DNA from: Bacteroidaceae bacterium
GTDB taxonomy: Bacteria > Bacteroidota > Bacteroidia > Bacteroidales > Bacteroidaceae
NCBI GenBank assembly: GCA_017628775.1
Contig: JAGBYN010000117.1
Coordinates: 1-48,497 of the forward strand
DNA: 48,497 bases
Direction of reading: 5' to 3'
Below are positions 27,301 through 35,723 of this stretch, one piece after another (the first letter of the stretch is position 1; the number at the start of each line of letters is the position of its first letter). The notes under the pieces are model-generated. The model saw only the letters and a program-made list of their open reading frames with translations. It was not told the origin of the DNA and searched no databases. The translations under genes and the position numbers were made by a program.

Positions 27301-29216
27301 TTTTGTTCATAACCTTTATTCCAATTTAATTCAAATTGATCAACATCGTCGGTATCTATACCATGTTCCGACTCTGCAAAATATTTGTTGTTGCTCTCAC
27401 GCAAATTGAGCATACCCAGGTATTTACCGTTGATAAACACATGTGCTGGTTGGCAGGCTTGAACATTAACCTTGAAGCCTGAACTGCGGAAAATCTCGTG
27501 GATTGCCGCATCGGTAATGCGCGCATAGGTGTCGTTGCCACCATTACGTGCCTTAAACACTTTATATTTATTGTATGGCTTGGTTTTTTCAAAAATCGGA
27601 TAGTCGAAAGCATTATTGTCTTCGTACAGTTTGGTGGCTTTTAAGCTGAACGACGATTTCATCGCCCACTCATCATCGCCACCATAAGCACGTGAGAAAC
27701 CACCCGAAATTTTAAATTCACATTCTTGATTCAGCCCTGTTTGATACGTATCGCCTTGAGGCACTAAATACTCCATGTTTACAGGGCGTTCCCAATCCAT
27801 ATTCCAATTACAGGGGGTGGATTGCCCATTTCCTGAAACTCCATTCGTGCCCTTGACATACACCCCAATCTCGTCTGAAAACAGATTGTCAGGATGAGTG
27901 GATAGGCTCAGGATTGGAAGGTAATAACTGTTGGAGGTGTCTTTAATAAAAGAACGAGTAACGACCTGGCTGGGTAACCTATCGTCGCCCACCAAGGCAA
28001 ATCGGTACACAGTAGTTTCCGTCACCTCGAAATGACCATCAACCGAGGTAGCGCCATGGGTCAATGTGGGTGTTGAGCCATCTGTGGTGTAGCGCAACAC
28101 GGCTCCTTCCGGTATCTCCACCGTGAACGACAGAGGTGTTTGAAACACCGTTGAAACTTGAGACACCACCGGTGGTGCCAAACGCTGCACAGCAAACTTG
28201 GCATAAGCATTCGTGGCACACAAAGTTGGCGTACTGGACAGTCCCCACACTTCACCGCCATCCTCAAGGCGGGCATACGAACACCGAGCAAGGGCTGGCG
28301 CATAATTCACTACATCAACCACGGCGCTATCACGACCGATGAGTTCAAGCGTACCACCATCAGTGTCCAGTTTATAGGGAATATTCAAATAGGCCGTTGC
28401 ACCAAACTCACCTTCTGAGGCGTGATGATCAAACCACAACACCTTAAAACCGTTTGGCAAGATCTGCCCGTGCTCAACGCCAATCTTATAGGTTTCAACA
28501 AAACCATCGGCATCGGTATGGCGCAGCACTACGTCGTGCAAAGACACGGCCACAGTATCGGCATTATAGATTTCCACCCATGAGCCATAGTTGTATGACG
28601 GATCAATAAATTGATCAATATTTGCCACCTGAATCTCATTGATACGCAAACCGTCAGTCTTGGCATTTAACGCATCGGTATAACCCACATGATAGAGCTG
28701 AACCTCTGAGGCATGCCAAAATTTACGGTAATTGGGGTAGCAATCAAGAACTGTTAAGCGTAAATGCGACACCTCATTGGGCAAACAGAACGATTCTGAC
28801 ATAACCCCGTTCTTGCCCGTGTAAGGTATAGCTACGGTATCGACCACTGTCCACGTTTTAGCATCTATGCTCGACGAAATCTCAAAAAGAGTGGGATGAT
28901 CATTGGCAGCTTGCACACGGCGATACACGTAAAGCGTGAGGTATCCCTTGACGGGTTGCTGAAATTCAACATCAAGCCAATGCACCGCACTATTGTCGGA
29001 AGTACTGTAGCGGCTGTGCCAATACGTATTGGTGTCGCCATCAATAAGGGCACCCAAATCGGAACCTTCATTTTTCTCTGTAAACGGACTACTCAACTGC
29101 GAGGCGTCAACGATTAACGCCGGATTGCCATTCATATTTTGTCCCCAAACGAAAAAGGGAAATAACAGAGCAATAATCAACATCATGCGCTGCACATCGT
29201 ATCTAAACCGAATCAT
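24342..29216 (-). CDS. Large secreted CotH-kinase/lamin-tail domain protein
   Basis: A 1624-residue exported protein. Signal peptide about 10-27 (MMLIIALLFPFFVWGQ). Order of parts: discoidin-like F5/8 type C domain about 35-175; lamin-tail domain about 187-330 (INEIQVANIDQFIDPSYNYG); chitobiase-like Ig fold about 345-425 (LRYTTDGSTPT); CotH kinase-like domain about 430-780 (GKYLGMLNLRESNNKYFAES, DLDSAFGT); a jelly-roll part about 900-1110; a second lamin-tail domain about 1165-1290; then GWNW-containing repeats and a C-terminus YYNLNGQKLQ...GVYI as in many Prevotella surface proteins. CotH family members phosphorylate proteins in spores, but the role of such Bacteroidetes proteins is not known; surface adhesion or glycan binding is inference. 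It has its own promoter and is not in an operon. Confidence 0.85.
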   Translation of the reverse strand: MIRFRYDVQRMMLIIALLFPFFVWGQNMNGNPALIVDASQLSSPFTEKNEGSDLGALIDGDTNTYWHSRYSTSDNSAVHWLDVEFQQPVKGYLTLYVYRRVQAANDHPTLFEISSSIDAKTWTVVDTVAIPYTGKNGVMSESFCLPNEVSHLRLTVLDCYPNYRKFWHASEVQLYHVGYTDALNAKTDGLRINEIQVANIDQFIDPSYNYGSWVEIYNADTVAVSLHDVVLRHTDADGFVETYKIGVEHGQILPNGFKVLWFDHHASEGEFGATAYLNIPYKLDTDGGTLELIGRDSAVVDVVNYAPALARCSYARLEDGGEVWGLSSTPTLCATNAYAKFAVQRLAPPVVSQVSTVFQTPLSFTVEIPEGAVLRYTTDGSTPTLTHGATSVDGHFEVTETTVYRFALVGDDRLPSQVVTRSFIKDTSNSYYLPILSLSTHPDNLFSDEIGVYVKGTNGVSGNGQSTPCNWNMDWERPVNMEYLVPQGDTYQTGLNQECEFKISGGFSRAYGGDDEWAMKSSFSLKATKLYEDNNAFDYPIFEKTKPYNKYKVFKARNGGNDTYARITDAAIHEIFRSSGFKVNVQACQPAHVFINGKYLGMLNLRESNNKYFAESEHGIDTDDVDQFELNWNKGYEQKEGEKASFMEWLARTKALAQDPTNESKWNAVCEVVDVDDFCNYMAAEIYMGGGDWLTNNNNIKGFASRAPQGKYHMVIFDLDSAFGTTNMLQAVYDLLSKSDGRYADNGGVNYLAEIFFNMLKYEPFKQQFIDAYCIVAGSVLNPERCKAIIDAMTNYITPALQLEGTSPQSKAQQLYNNIANADKRNSRIQSVQSFFKLPKALNVKMQANHQEARLLIGGQEVPTRQFDGALFAPAVITAQAPLGYTFEGWYLKNHATSTTTSLIPFQSHWSYYDQGSLDGSGWQTPQYDATSWRYAAAPFGYGTVGTSADAADYHTTLDYGANSSNKRPTYYFRHVFNLAEPPVSDAVYKLTFYVDDGVVFHVNGVEVGAYNCVRGATYKTYAQSYSGNTAFMSELEIPVSVLRQGQNVIAAEVHNSSGTSSDIFFDVQLTQSTMDATASRVLLSASETIRLDEYVQEGTCEVEAVFRQDTDPTVLLQKGATPVRINEVSAANEVYINEYFKKRDWVELYNATDHDIDLEGMYLSNDRRNPQKYRITGDEGMSTIIPAHGFRLVWCDAMKPARQLHAPFTLDNANGAYLILQAADGTWADEITYLEQDRWQTYGRYPDGGALETLFDQASIACPNLMSTYYFEENPTIPDSALCTQTLALQKGWNWISHTLQDDVHRSRMTPHAHALRSQTATAINDSSKGWTGQPEALQPAEGYKLQMKQAADVVLRGTPFDPQTTVALQAGWNWKGFPLMRATTLDVALAHYEASEGDVVVGKEGFSIYGPQGWTGTLTTLTPGRAYGFYAMKQTAFTWNDVTPAVLTRRSLRYTPPQLSFSSLGQTVAVDLHAHPNVACVVAALSSQTLPPNSSNALLLAYSGDECRGVAEVQDGKYFLNVNGQGGELIRFILLNNMGEEIQISETLVFSDLHVTGTLDAPFMLSAVATGISNPLTTFSKPRYTEYYNLNGQKLQSPPEQGVYIQREVDEHGNVRTQKLLR

Positions 29217-29277
29217 ACGCTGTATATATATTATTACGGATCACATCTTGACGCTCACCAATCCGAGCGTCTATAAG

Positions 29278-29309
29278 CAAAAGTAAGACTTTACGGCAAG
29301 TGGGTCAAA
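29278..29309 (-). promoter_or_regulatory. Predicted promoter of the CotH gene
   Basis: On the minus strand TTTG (29306-29309), 20 bp, TACTTTTG (29278-29285): a full match to the Bacteroidetes promoter form. Confidence 0.65.
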
Positions 29310-29415
29310 CAATTAAACATCTTTTAATGATTTTATAAAATGTTTTACAAGAAGCCGCGATTCAGGGAACACGGTTTCGCAGTGCTAAGTGACCTTAAAA
29401 AAACAACTCAAAATT

Positions 29416-29469
29416 CAAGGGGAGGAGGGCTTTTCAAAATGTAAATTTGAAAGGGCCCTCCTCCCCTTG
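29416..29469. repeat. Large palindrome without T-run
   Basis: CAAGGGGAGGAGGG (from 29416) pairs with CCCTCCTCCCCTTG (to 29469), and the stem continues inward through TTTCAAA/TTTGAAA with a small internal mismatch, giving about 22 paired bases and a loop of about 8 nt. Neither side has the T-run of an intrinsic terminator. Confidence 0.7.
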
Positions 29470-29599
29470 GAATGTGGATTTAAACGGTATATAAAAAGTA
29501 GTAGATTCTGCTTTGAGCGGATAAATGAATGTGCATCGCGCCTATGAAGCGACACAAAAAAAAGGTCGGTCGGCTGTCCCCGTGGTTAGATCGTCAAAC

Positions 29600-30022
29600 T
29601 CACATCCTTTCCTTGAGCATTTGGAGCGCTTTATTTTCCTCAGCCTCCATAATCTCGCGTTCGCCAGGACCTTTGTCGTTGATGCCACAAAGATGAAGCA
29701 CGCCATGAATCACCACGCGATAGAATTCTTCCTCATAAGTAGCCCCAACCAACTCTGCATTGGTGCGGATGGTATCGACCGAAATAAACAGGTCGCCCGA
29801 TATTTTCTTGCCTTCGCTATAATCAAAGGTAATGATGTCGGTGTAATAGTCGTGTTGCAAGAATTCGCGATTGACTTCTAATATCTTCTCATCATCAACA
29901 AAGACATAAGCGATATTGCCACAACGCTTACCGTAGTGAGCCGCAACATCATTAACCCACGTCCGCACGAGATCTTGATCGAATGTAGGTAATTCTATAT
30001 TAATACTGTCGAATGAAATCAT
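29600..30022 (-). CDS. ybeY: Endoribonuclease YbeY, rRNA maturation factor
   Basis: A 140-residue zinc-dependent RNase involved in 16S rRNA 3' end maturation and ribosome quality control. The metal site motif is VIHGVLHLCGINDKGPGERE, the Bacteroidetes form of HGxLHLxGxDH in which Asn-Asp-Lys replaces the usual Asp-His. Also visible: IAYVFVDDEKILEVNREFL and YTDIITFDYSEG. It lies 112 bp after rsmI on the same strand, so two rRNA-related genes are neighbours. Confidence 0.95.
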   Translation of the reverse strand: MISFDSINIELPTFDQDLVRTWVNDVAAHYGKRCGNIAYVFVDDEKILEVNREFLQHDYYTDIITFDYSEGKKISGDLFISVDTIRTNAELVGATYEEEFYRVVIHGVLHLCGINDKGPGEREIMEAEENKALQMLKERM

Positions 30023-30134
30023 AACTCAAATTTAAGCACTCTGATTATTAGATTTTGAGATTGTTTAAAAGGCACGGAATAAGGTTTTAGTGGTCTATTA
30101 ACTTCCAAACCTCTTAACGCACATTCCAACCCAC

Positions 30135-30869
30135 TTACTCATTTTCATCATCCTCGTCTTCGTCGCCCCTATATTTCTTGCTCTTTTTAACCTTAACGGG
30201 TGTGTAGCCTTCCACCACAATAACAAATTCGCCACGTGGTTCATTTTCTTCAAAATGGGTTGCCACCTCAGTCAGGGTGCCTCGCACGATCTCTTCAAAT
30301 TTCTTGGAAATTTCTCGACACGCTGCCACTTTACGCTCTGCGCCAAAAACCTCTGCAAGCTGTTGCAAGGTTTTCACCACGCGGTAGGGCGATTCATAGA
30401 AAATCATGGTGCGTTCTTCTGTGGCTAACGCTGCCAAGCGCGATTGGCGCCCTTTCTTCTGCGGGAGGAAACCTTCAAACGTAAATCGCTCACAGGGCAA
30501 GCCACTCGCCACGAGTGCAGGCACAAATGCCGTAGCACCTGGCAAGCACTGAACAGTCACACCACGCTCCACACAAGCCCGAACCAGCATAAAGCCCGGG
30601 TCGGAAATGGCTGGCGTACCGGCATCGGAAATCAACGCCATATTCTCGCCGGCTGCAATACGGGCAGCAAAGGCATTGGCCGTTTGATGTTCATTAAACT
30701 TATGGTGCGAACACAATGAATTATTGATCTCAAAATGCTTCAAAAGGATGCCCGAAGTACGCGTGTCCTCAGCTAATATCAAATCCACCTCTTTTAAGAT
30801 GCGCAACGCGCGGTAGGTGATATCTTCAAGATTACCCACAGGCGTGGGTACTAAATATAATGTTCCCAT
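30135..30869 (-). CDS. rsmI: 16S rRNA (cytidine(1402)-2'-O)-methyltransferase RsmI
   Basis: RsmI methylates the ribose 2'-OH of C1402 in 16S rRNA using SAM. The 244-residue protein has the tetrapyrrole-methylase-like fold motifs LYLVPTPVGNLEDITYRALR, LILAEDTRTSGILLKHF, ALISDAGTPAISDPGF and CLPGATAFVPALVASGLPCE, then FEGFLPQKKGRQ. The C-terminus ends in an acidic-basic tail (KKSKKYRGDEDEDDENE) not needed for the fold. Confidence 0.96.
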   Translation of the reverse strand: MGTLYLVPTPVGNLEDITYRALRILKEVDLILAEDTRTSGILLKHFEINNSLCSHHKFNEHQTANAFAARIAAGENMALISDAGTPAISDPGFMLVRACVERGVTVQCLPGATAFVPALVASGLPCERFTFEGFLPQKKGRQSRLAALATEERTMIFYESPYRVVKTLQQLAEVFGAERKVAACREISKKFEEIVRGTLTEVATHFEENEPRGEFVIVVEGYTPVKVKKSKKYRGDEDEDDENE

Positions 30870-30908
30870 AGAATTAACAATGGAAGAAAATTAAACACTT
30901 AATCCACG

Positions 30909-30938
30909 CAAAGGTAGCATTTTTATTTTATATGCCAA
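30909..30938 (-). promoter_or_regulatory. Predicted promoter of rsmI
   Basis: On the minus strand TTG (30936-30938), 19 bp, TACCTTTG (30909-30916), in agreement with the Bacteroidetes promoter form; the rsmI ATG is at 30869. Confidence 0.6.
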
Positions 30939-31139
30939 GCCTCGTTGGATTGATAAGGTCGTAAAAGTCACTTAAGTGATATGTAAAAAAAAATTTTTTA
31001 GAACCTTCCTAAAAATATTTGTCGTATTTTTGCAGAATACGTAAGTATAGAGATAAAGTTGGGAGTTTCCATCCGGCATGTGTTGGGGCCAAATAGAATT
31101 GAGAGAACAGAAAACAGAGTGCAGAGTACATCCTATCCG

Positions 31140-31183
31140 AACGGCATCTCTAAACTCTCATCTCTCAACTCTAAACTCTCAAC
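31140..31183. repeat. Pyrimidine-rich CTCTAAACTCTC element
   Basis: Units CTCTAAACTCTCATCTCTC repeated directly upstream of the AI-2E family gene. Just before it, ACAGAGTGCAGAGTAC is close to the reverse complement of the TACTCTGTACTCTGT part found at about 8521-8540. Confidence 0.55.
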
Positions 31184-31209
31184 TCGCTAATCGCAAACCT
31201 TTTACCACC

Positions 31210-32286
31210 ATGTCTTTATTTGCTGAAAAAATAAATTTTGATCGTTTCGTGCGTGGTTTACTTTTAATCATCGTCATCACAGCGATTGTCATGGCCATTC
31301 ATGCCCTGAGCAGCGTATTGTTGCCTTTTGTTCTGGCATGGGTTTTGGCTTATATCCTGAACCCTATCGTGAACTTTCTGCAATACCGCCTGCATCTTCG
31401 TTGGCGATGGTTGAGCATCGTGGCCACCTTGCTCCTTATTGTGGCATTGATCGTTCTGCTCTTTTGGTTGGTTATTCCGCCTGCCTTGCACGAATGCGTG
31501 CAATTAAAAAACAGCATGGTGACCTACCTCAGCAAAAGCGCCACGAACACATCTGTACCTCAGCTCATTGAGGAGTTTGTGAAGACAAACCTGCAAAATG
31601 AAGAGGTAAAGCAATTCCTTCAAACCAGCGACGTTCGGGATTTTATCTATACCCACTTAGTGAAGTTGGGCAATTTCCTGTGGCACACTGCCGATGCCTT
31701 GTTCACCTTGTTTTCATGGTGCATCACCCTACTCTACTTAATCTTCTTGCTCTTTGATTTTGACAAGATGTCGAAATCCTGGATCAACTACATACCACCA
31801 CGTTTTCGCAAGGTGGCAACAAACCTCTCAACCGATGTTGAAAAAGGGATGAATGCGTATTTTCGCGGACAAACATTGGTAGCCATGTGTGTGGGCGTGC
31901 TCTTTGCCATTGGGTTCTCAATCATCGGTCTGCCCATTGCTATCGGTTTTGGCCTTTTTGTGGGCTTGCTTAACCTTGTGCCTTACCTCCAGGTGGTGTC
32001 GTTACCGATAGCCGCTCTGCTGGCCCTCCTGCACGTGGTTGAATCGGGCGAAAACTTCTGGGGTTACCTCTTTATGGTGACGCTCGTGTATGTGGTGGTG
32101 CAATTGATTCAAGACCTTTTGATTGTGCCGCGCATCATGGGACGCATCATGGGACTGTCGCCTGCCATTATTTTACTTTCACTGTCGGTGTGGGGCTATA
32201 CACTTGGGTTCATCGGCTTAATCATCGCCCTGCCCCTCACAACGCTTATCGTCTCTTATTATCAACGCTATATTATTCGTGAATAG
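31210..32286 (+). CDS. AI-2E family (PerM/YdiK-type) membrane transporter
   Basis: A 358-residue protein with about eight transmembrane segments of the AI-2E/UPF0118 family. Members have been described as autoinducer-2 exporters or Na+/H+ antiporters, so the substrate here is open. Signatures are VLPFVLAWVLAYILNPIVNF, RGQTLVAMCVGVLFAIGFSI, GLFVGLLNLVPYLQVVSLPI and LIQDLLIVPRIMGRIMGLSP. I chose the ATG at 31210 (MSLFAEKINFDRFVRGLL); the frame is open to 31078, but that part is made of the intergenic repeat. Followed by ruvB after 39 bp. Confidence 0.9.
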   Translation: MSLFAEKINFDRFVRGLLLIIVITAIVMAIHALSSVLLPFVLAWVLAYILNPIVNFLQYRLHLRWRWLSIVATLLLIVALIVLLFWLVIPPALHECVQLKNSMVTYLSKSATNTSVPQLIEEFVKTNLQNEEVKQFLQTSDVRDFIYTHLVKLGNFLWHTADALFTLFSWCITLLYLIFLLFDFDKMSKSWINYIPPRFRKVATNLSTDVEKGMNAYFRGQTLVAMCVGVLFAIGFSIIGLPIAIGFGLFVGLLNLVPYLQVVSLPIAALLALLHVVESGENFWGYLFMVTLVYVVVQLIQDLLIVPRIMGRIMGLSPAIILLSLSVWGYTLGFIGLIIALPLTTLIVSYYQRYIIRE

Positions 32287-32325
32287 TGCCCCGGCACGCA
32301 TTTCACATCCAACACTTTGCATCCT

Positions 32326-33372
32326 ATGGAAGACACTTTTGATATACGCTCTGAACAGCACACCATTTCCAATGCTGAAAAAGACTTTGAACGTGCGCTG
32401 CGCCCGTTAAGTTTCAGCGACTTTACGGGGCAGAAACAGGTGGTTGAAAATCTCAGCATTTTCGTGGCTGCTGCCAAATACCGTGGCGAGCCACTTGACC
32501 ACACGTTGCTGCATGGACCTCCTGGATTGGGAAAAACCACATTATCGAACATCATTGCCAATGAATTGGGGGTGGGTTTTAAAATCACATCGGGCCCCGT
32601 TCTCGACAAGCCTGGCGACCTCGCTGGTTTGCTCACATCGCTTGAGAAAAACGATGTGCTATTCATCGATGAAATTCACCGTCTGTCGCCTATCGTTGAG
32701 GAATACCTCTACTCTGCCATGGAGGATTACCGCATAGACATCCTTATTGATCGCGGACCTGCGGCACGCTCCATCCAAATAGACCTCAACCCCTTTACGC
32801 TTGTTGGCGCCACCACACGAAGCGGATTGCTCACCGCACCGCTGCGTGCCCGCTTTGGTATAAACCTGCATTTGGAATATTACGATGCCCAAACGCTATG
32901 TTCGATTATCGAACGCTCCGCACGCTTATTGGGTGTCACCATGGATAAGCGCGCAGCTGCCGAAATAGCTGGTCGATGCCGTGGCACACCACGTATTGCG
33001 AATTCACTCTTGCGTCGTGTCAGAGACTTTGCACAGGTAAAGGGCAATGGCAACATCGACCTTGAAATTACACGTTATGCACTCGAAGCGCTCAACATTG
33101 ACAAGCACGGTTTGGATCAAATAGACAATAAAATCCTCACCACCATCATTGATAAATTCAAGGGTGGCCCTGTGGGACTCACTACTTTGGCTACTGCTAT
33201 CGGAGAGGACGCAGGCACGGTTGAAGAAGTGTACGAACCGTTCTTAATTAAAGAAGGATTTATCCGCCGCACACCACGCGGACGCGAAGTCACTGAGGCG
33301 GCTTACAAACACTTGGGCAAAGTGCCGCAAATCACAGAAGCGGCAGCACGCGATTTGTTTAGCAACCTGTAA
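32326..33372 (+). CDS. ruvB: Holliday junction branch migration helicase RuvB
   Basis: The AAA+ motor of RuvAB, driving branch migration of Holliday junctions in recombination repair. 348 residues: [19 protein letters not shown], Walker [13 protein letters not shown] (about 58-70), Walker [12 protein letters not shown], sensor [17 protein letters not shown] and the C-terminal winged helix [40 protein letters not shown]. The ATG at 32326 ([10 protein letters not shown]) is taken; an in-frame TTG 9 nt upstream is unlikely. Confidence 0.97.
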   Translation: MEDTFDIRSEQHTISNAEKDFERALRPLSFSDFTGQKQVVENLSIFVAAAKYRGEPLDHTLLHGPPGLGKTTLSNIIANELGVGFKITSGPVLDKPGDLAGLLTSLEKNDVLFIDEIHRLSPIVEEYLYSAMEDYRIDILIDRGPAARSIQIDLNPFTLVGATTRSGLLTAPLRARFGINLHLEYYDAQTLCSIIERSARLLGVTMDKRAAAEIAGRCRGTPRIANSLLRRVRDFAQVKGNGNIDLEITRYALEALNIDKHGLDQIDNKILTTIIDKFKGGPVGLTTLATAIGEDAGTVEEVYEPFLIKEGFIRRTPRGREVTEAAYKHLGKVPQITEAAARDLFSNL

Positions 33373-33487
33373 AACAAGCGAACGACCAGCACAGCAACAG
33401 CCTGCTTTGAATCGTTATCACTCCAGGTAAACCATAATTTTAAGCCCTCAAACCTATTTGCGCTGAAATAGTATTACCCACTATTCA

Positions 33488-33539
33488 TTCTTAAAGACGG
33501 TTCTTAAATTAGCTTGAATCGATTTACTTAAATCAAGCT
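33488..33539 (+). promoter_or_regulatory. Candidate regulatory repeats upstream of the LytTR gene
   Basis: TTCTTAAA occurs twice, 33488-33495 and 33501-33508, with a 13-nt period; paired direct repeats with about this spacing are typical for LytTR binding. Just downstream is an inverted repeat AGCTTGA...TCAAGCT (33511-33539). Autoregulation is inference. Confidence 0.35.
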
Positions 33540-33601
33540 TGGGATCAAACGAAATACATAAAAACTAATTTACAGAACCGACCTTAAATTTCACAACACC
33601 A

Positions 33602-33973
33602 ATGGAATGGCTAAAAATAAAAACAAGTACAGAGTTGGTGCGCGTACGTACTGACGAAATCGTTTACGTCTGTGCAGACGGCAATTATTCTGACCTGATG
33701 CTCACGAATGGGCGTAGCCGAAAAATGACCTTCCAACTACACTATTTTGACGATATATTCAAGCAACTGCAGCACAACACCTTCGTGCGCGTTGGGCGCA
33801 GCTTAATTGTCAACAAACGCTATGTTTTTGTCGTTAATTTAACCGAACAGAAACTATTGTTCACGGGCAATAATCTAAATACAGATATTAAACCTATAAG
33901 AGTGTCGCGCGAAGCATTAAAACAGTTAATGGAACTTCTTGCCGAAGAGAAAGGAGGAGAAAATGACAACTGA
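33602..33973 (+). CDS. LytTR-type DNA-binding protein
   Basis: A 123-residue protein made almost only of a LytTR DNA-binding domain: TDEIVYVCADGNYSDLMLTN, FDDIFKQLQHNTFVRVGRSL, then IVNKRYV, the classic E-I-x-Y-x-E/D-x-x-x-N-Y and F-x-R-x-x-R/S-S-x-I-V-N-x-x-x-V motifs. There is no receiver domain, so it is not a standard two-component regulator; its activity could be controlled by the membrane protein encoded next. The next gene starts 11 nt before this stop, so both are translationally coupled. Confidence 0.88.
   Translation: MEWLKIKTSTELVRVRTDEIVYVCADGNYSDLMLTNGRSRKMTFQLHYFDDIFKQLQHNTFVRVGRSLIVNKRYVFVVNLTEQKLLFTGNNLNTDIKPIRVSREALKQLMELLAEEKGGENDN
33952..33958 (+). promoter_or_regulatory. 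Strong Shine-Dalgarno site inside the LytTR gene
   Basis: AAGGAGG ends a few bases before the ATG at 33963. Shine-Dalgarno sequences are rare in Bacteroidetes, including the other genes of this window, so this one probably ensures re-initiation at the overlapping gene. Confidence 0.5.
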
Positions 33974-34868
33974 CTTTAAAGATTCACAAGTGCAGAAACC
34001 CGAAGTTCCTGTTATTATCATTGAACGCGACGAAAGTCCTTCTTTCCTCGCGCCATCGCCAAAGCCCCGACGTAAAAAAGGCCTCATCGCAGTCGTCGTT
34101 GCCCTGAGTAGCGTGGTGATAATGATCGGTGCATTCATGGCATACCGCCAATGGGCGCACTACAACCGCATCGGAGTTTCCATTTCCGTTTCGCCTGCCA
34201 AGAACATTGAAAAGCTGAAGCGAACACCAAACGATGCCACACCGCAGGTGGTAAAAACAAGCGAAAGCGTTCTCGGTGTGGACTTTGACCTGTACGCCAT
34301 TCAGGGTTTGCAGGGAAACATTGAATTTGAAGAACCCGACACCGCAGATACCTCCGTGTTTCTATACTGCCGTTCCGTTGACTTCACAGCAGAAGGGCGC
34401 TATCTCAGTTCACTCGTTGCTTACGGCACAAAACATGAATCAAACAATCAGCGTTTGGCCTATATGGCAATGGTTAATGGCAACAATGTCATTGGCATTT
34501 CAAGGAGCGAGGACGTTATGAAGTATGTCATGAAAGAAGGAGGCAGTTACTTCCGCCAATTTATTTTGGTAAGCAATGGCGAGCTACCGCCACGATTCCA
34601 TCTTCACGGCAAAGTGGAGCGCTGCGCTATAGGGCGAATCGGCGATACACTTTACTACATCACCTCACACCACAAAGAAACCCTATGGAGCTTTGCCGAT
34701 GCACTGCGTGAATACGGATTTATTGATGCCATCTACATCACTGGGGGCAACGATTATTCCTTCTATCGCGATGCACAAGGCAAGCGCCATGACATTCATA
34801 ATGTAGAAAAATACCCCCACATCAAATGGAAGGGAATTATCCCTTGGTTGGTGTTCAGAAAGAAATAA
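33963..34868 (+). CDS. Membrane-anchored protein, possibly phosphodiester glycosidase-like
   Basis: A 301-residue protein with one transmembrane segment at about 40-62 (GLIAVVVALSSVVIMIGAFM) and an extracytoplasmic domain. The part from LAYMAMVNGNNVIGISRSED through LRAYGFIDAIYITGGND-like positions near the C-terminus (FIDAIYITGGNDYSFYRD) resembles the NAGPA/phosphodiester glycosidase fold, in which a conserved D-G-G precedes the active site; here the motif reads TGGND, so activity is uncertain. The ATG at 33963 overlaps the LytTR gene by 11 nt and has a strong Shine-Dalgarno sequence. The pairing suggests a regulator and its membrane partner or target. I do not know its function. Confidence 0.5.
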   Translation: MTTDFKDSQVQKPEVPVIIIERDESPSFLAPSPKPRRKKGLIAVVVALSSVVIMIGAFMAYRQWAHYNRIGVSISVSPAKNIEKLKRTPNDATPQVVKTSESVLGVDFDLYAIQGLQGNIEFEEPDTADTSVFLYCRSVDFTAEGRYLSSLVAYGTKHESNNQRLAYMAMVNGNNVIGISRSEDVMKYVMKEGGSYFRQFILVSNGELPPRFHLHGKVERCAIGRIGDTLYYITSHHKETLWSFADALREYGFIDAIYITGGNDYSFYRDAQGKRHDIHNVEKYPHIKWKGIIPWLVFRKK

Positions 34869-34878
34869 ACAAGTGTAC

Positions 34879-34916
34879 AAAAAGAGGAGTTTGCTTTATT
34901 GCAAACTCCTCTTTTT
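34879..34916. terminator. Bidirectional terminator
   Basis: A perfect 16-bp stem (34879-34894 with 34901-34916) with loop TTTATT, A-run on the left and T-run on the right, between the convergent membrane protein gene and the coiled-coil gene. Confidence 0.9.
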
Positions 34917-34933
34917 AGGGTTAGATGTGCACC

Positions 34934-35386
34934 TTATACATCATCATCCATAACATCATCAATATTTACGATATATTTTGAATAAGTCTGAGGATCTTGA
35001 TTTTGGATTTGACACAGTTTGTAGATTAAATCGCTATTGGTTTCTCTAAGTATTTTGAGTTTTGCTTTTAGTTCCTTGATTCTTCCTGCATTTATCTCTT
35101 TATCGTATGTATTCACAACCTCCAAGTCAGACATTTGAGCAATCTTATTCAAATATTGTCTTTGATCCTGAATTCTAATAATTTCTTTATAGCGCTTCAG
35201 TTTCAAAGCCAATTCATTCGTTTCGCACACCTCATCGGCAAATGCCTCTAACTGCCCCAGTCTAACCAAAGCATCTTTATAATACTCTGTACGTTGCTTG
35301 TCGTATTCTTTAAATTGGGCGATAGTCTTCTCTAATGCTATAATTTTAGCTTTCAACGCCGCGATAGAAACTTCTTCGTTTTTCAT
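34934..35386 (-). CDS. Hypothetical coiled-coil protein
   Basis: 150 residues, not recognised. Nearly the whole length is predicted by eye to be helical with heptad patterns (IAALKAKIIALEKTIAQFKE, IKELKAKLKILRETNSDLIY), without signal peptide or membrane segment, and the C-terminus is acidic (NIDDVMDDDV). Probably a cytoplasmic oligomeric or structural protein. It is the first gene of the accessory region and has no close neighbour on its strand. Confidence 0.65.
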   Translation of the reverse strand: MKNEEVSIAALKAKIIALEKTIAQFKEYDKQRTEYYKDALVRLGQLEAFADEVCETNELALKLKRYKEIIRIQDQRQYLNKIAQMSDLEVVNTYDKEINAGRIKELKAKLKILRETNSDLIYKLCQIQNQDPQTYSKYIVNIDDVMDDDV

Positions 35387-35723
35387 ACACTATAGATAGG
35401 TGCTATAAATTTAAAAATCAATTATGGACTAAGCCATTCCTTTTGCAAATTTAAGGATTTCACAGAAAGAACCAACCCTATAGAACTTACTCAAGTTTCG
35501 CAAGTCCTAATTAACTGAAATATAATAATATGGTTTTAAAATCATTGAGTTAGTTTTTTTAGGATGTTGTCGTTAATATTGAAATCATTTGTTATAAACG
35601 ATGCTTTTGTGTATCAATCTTGTTTAAAGTTGTTTGTAACTATATGATTTACAATGATGATAACAACTCGCTAAACTTGAGTTACTAGATTTATTGGATA
35701 GCATCGAAATATGGTCATGTATT
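35387..35723. other. AT-rich intergenic stretch
   Basis: No gene, hairpin or repeat that I can support. Confidence 0.5.

Larger units (their letters stand above)
29217..29599. other. Intergenic region between the CotH gene and ybeY
   Basis: Holds the CotH promoter (29278-29309), a small GACGCTC/GAGCGTC hairpin (29250-29271) in the predicted 5' leader, and the large palindrome at 29416-29469. No further gene is seen. Confidence 0.6.

Noticed and set aside
31078..31209. N-terminal extension of the AI-2E family protein
   Set aside because: The added part is translated from the CTCTAAACTCTC repeat; the family start fits ATG 31210.
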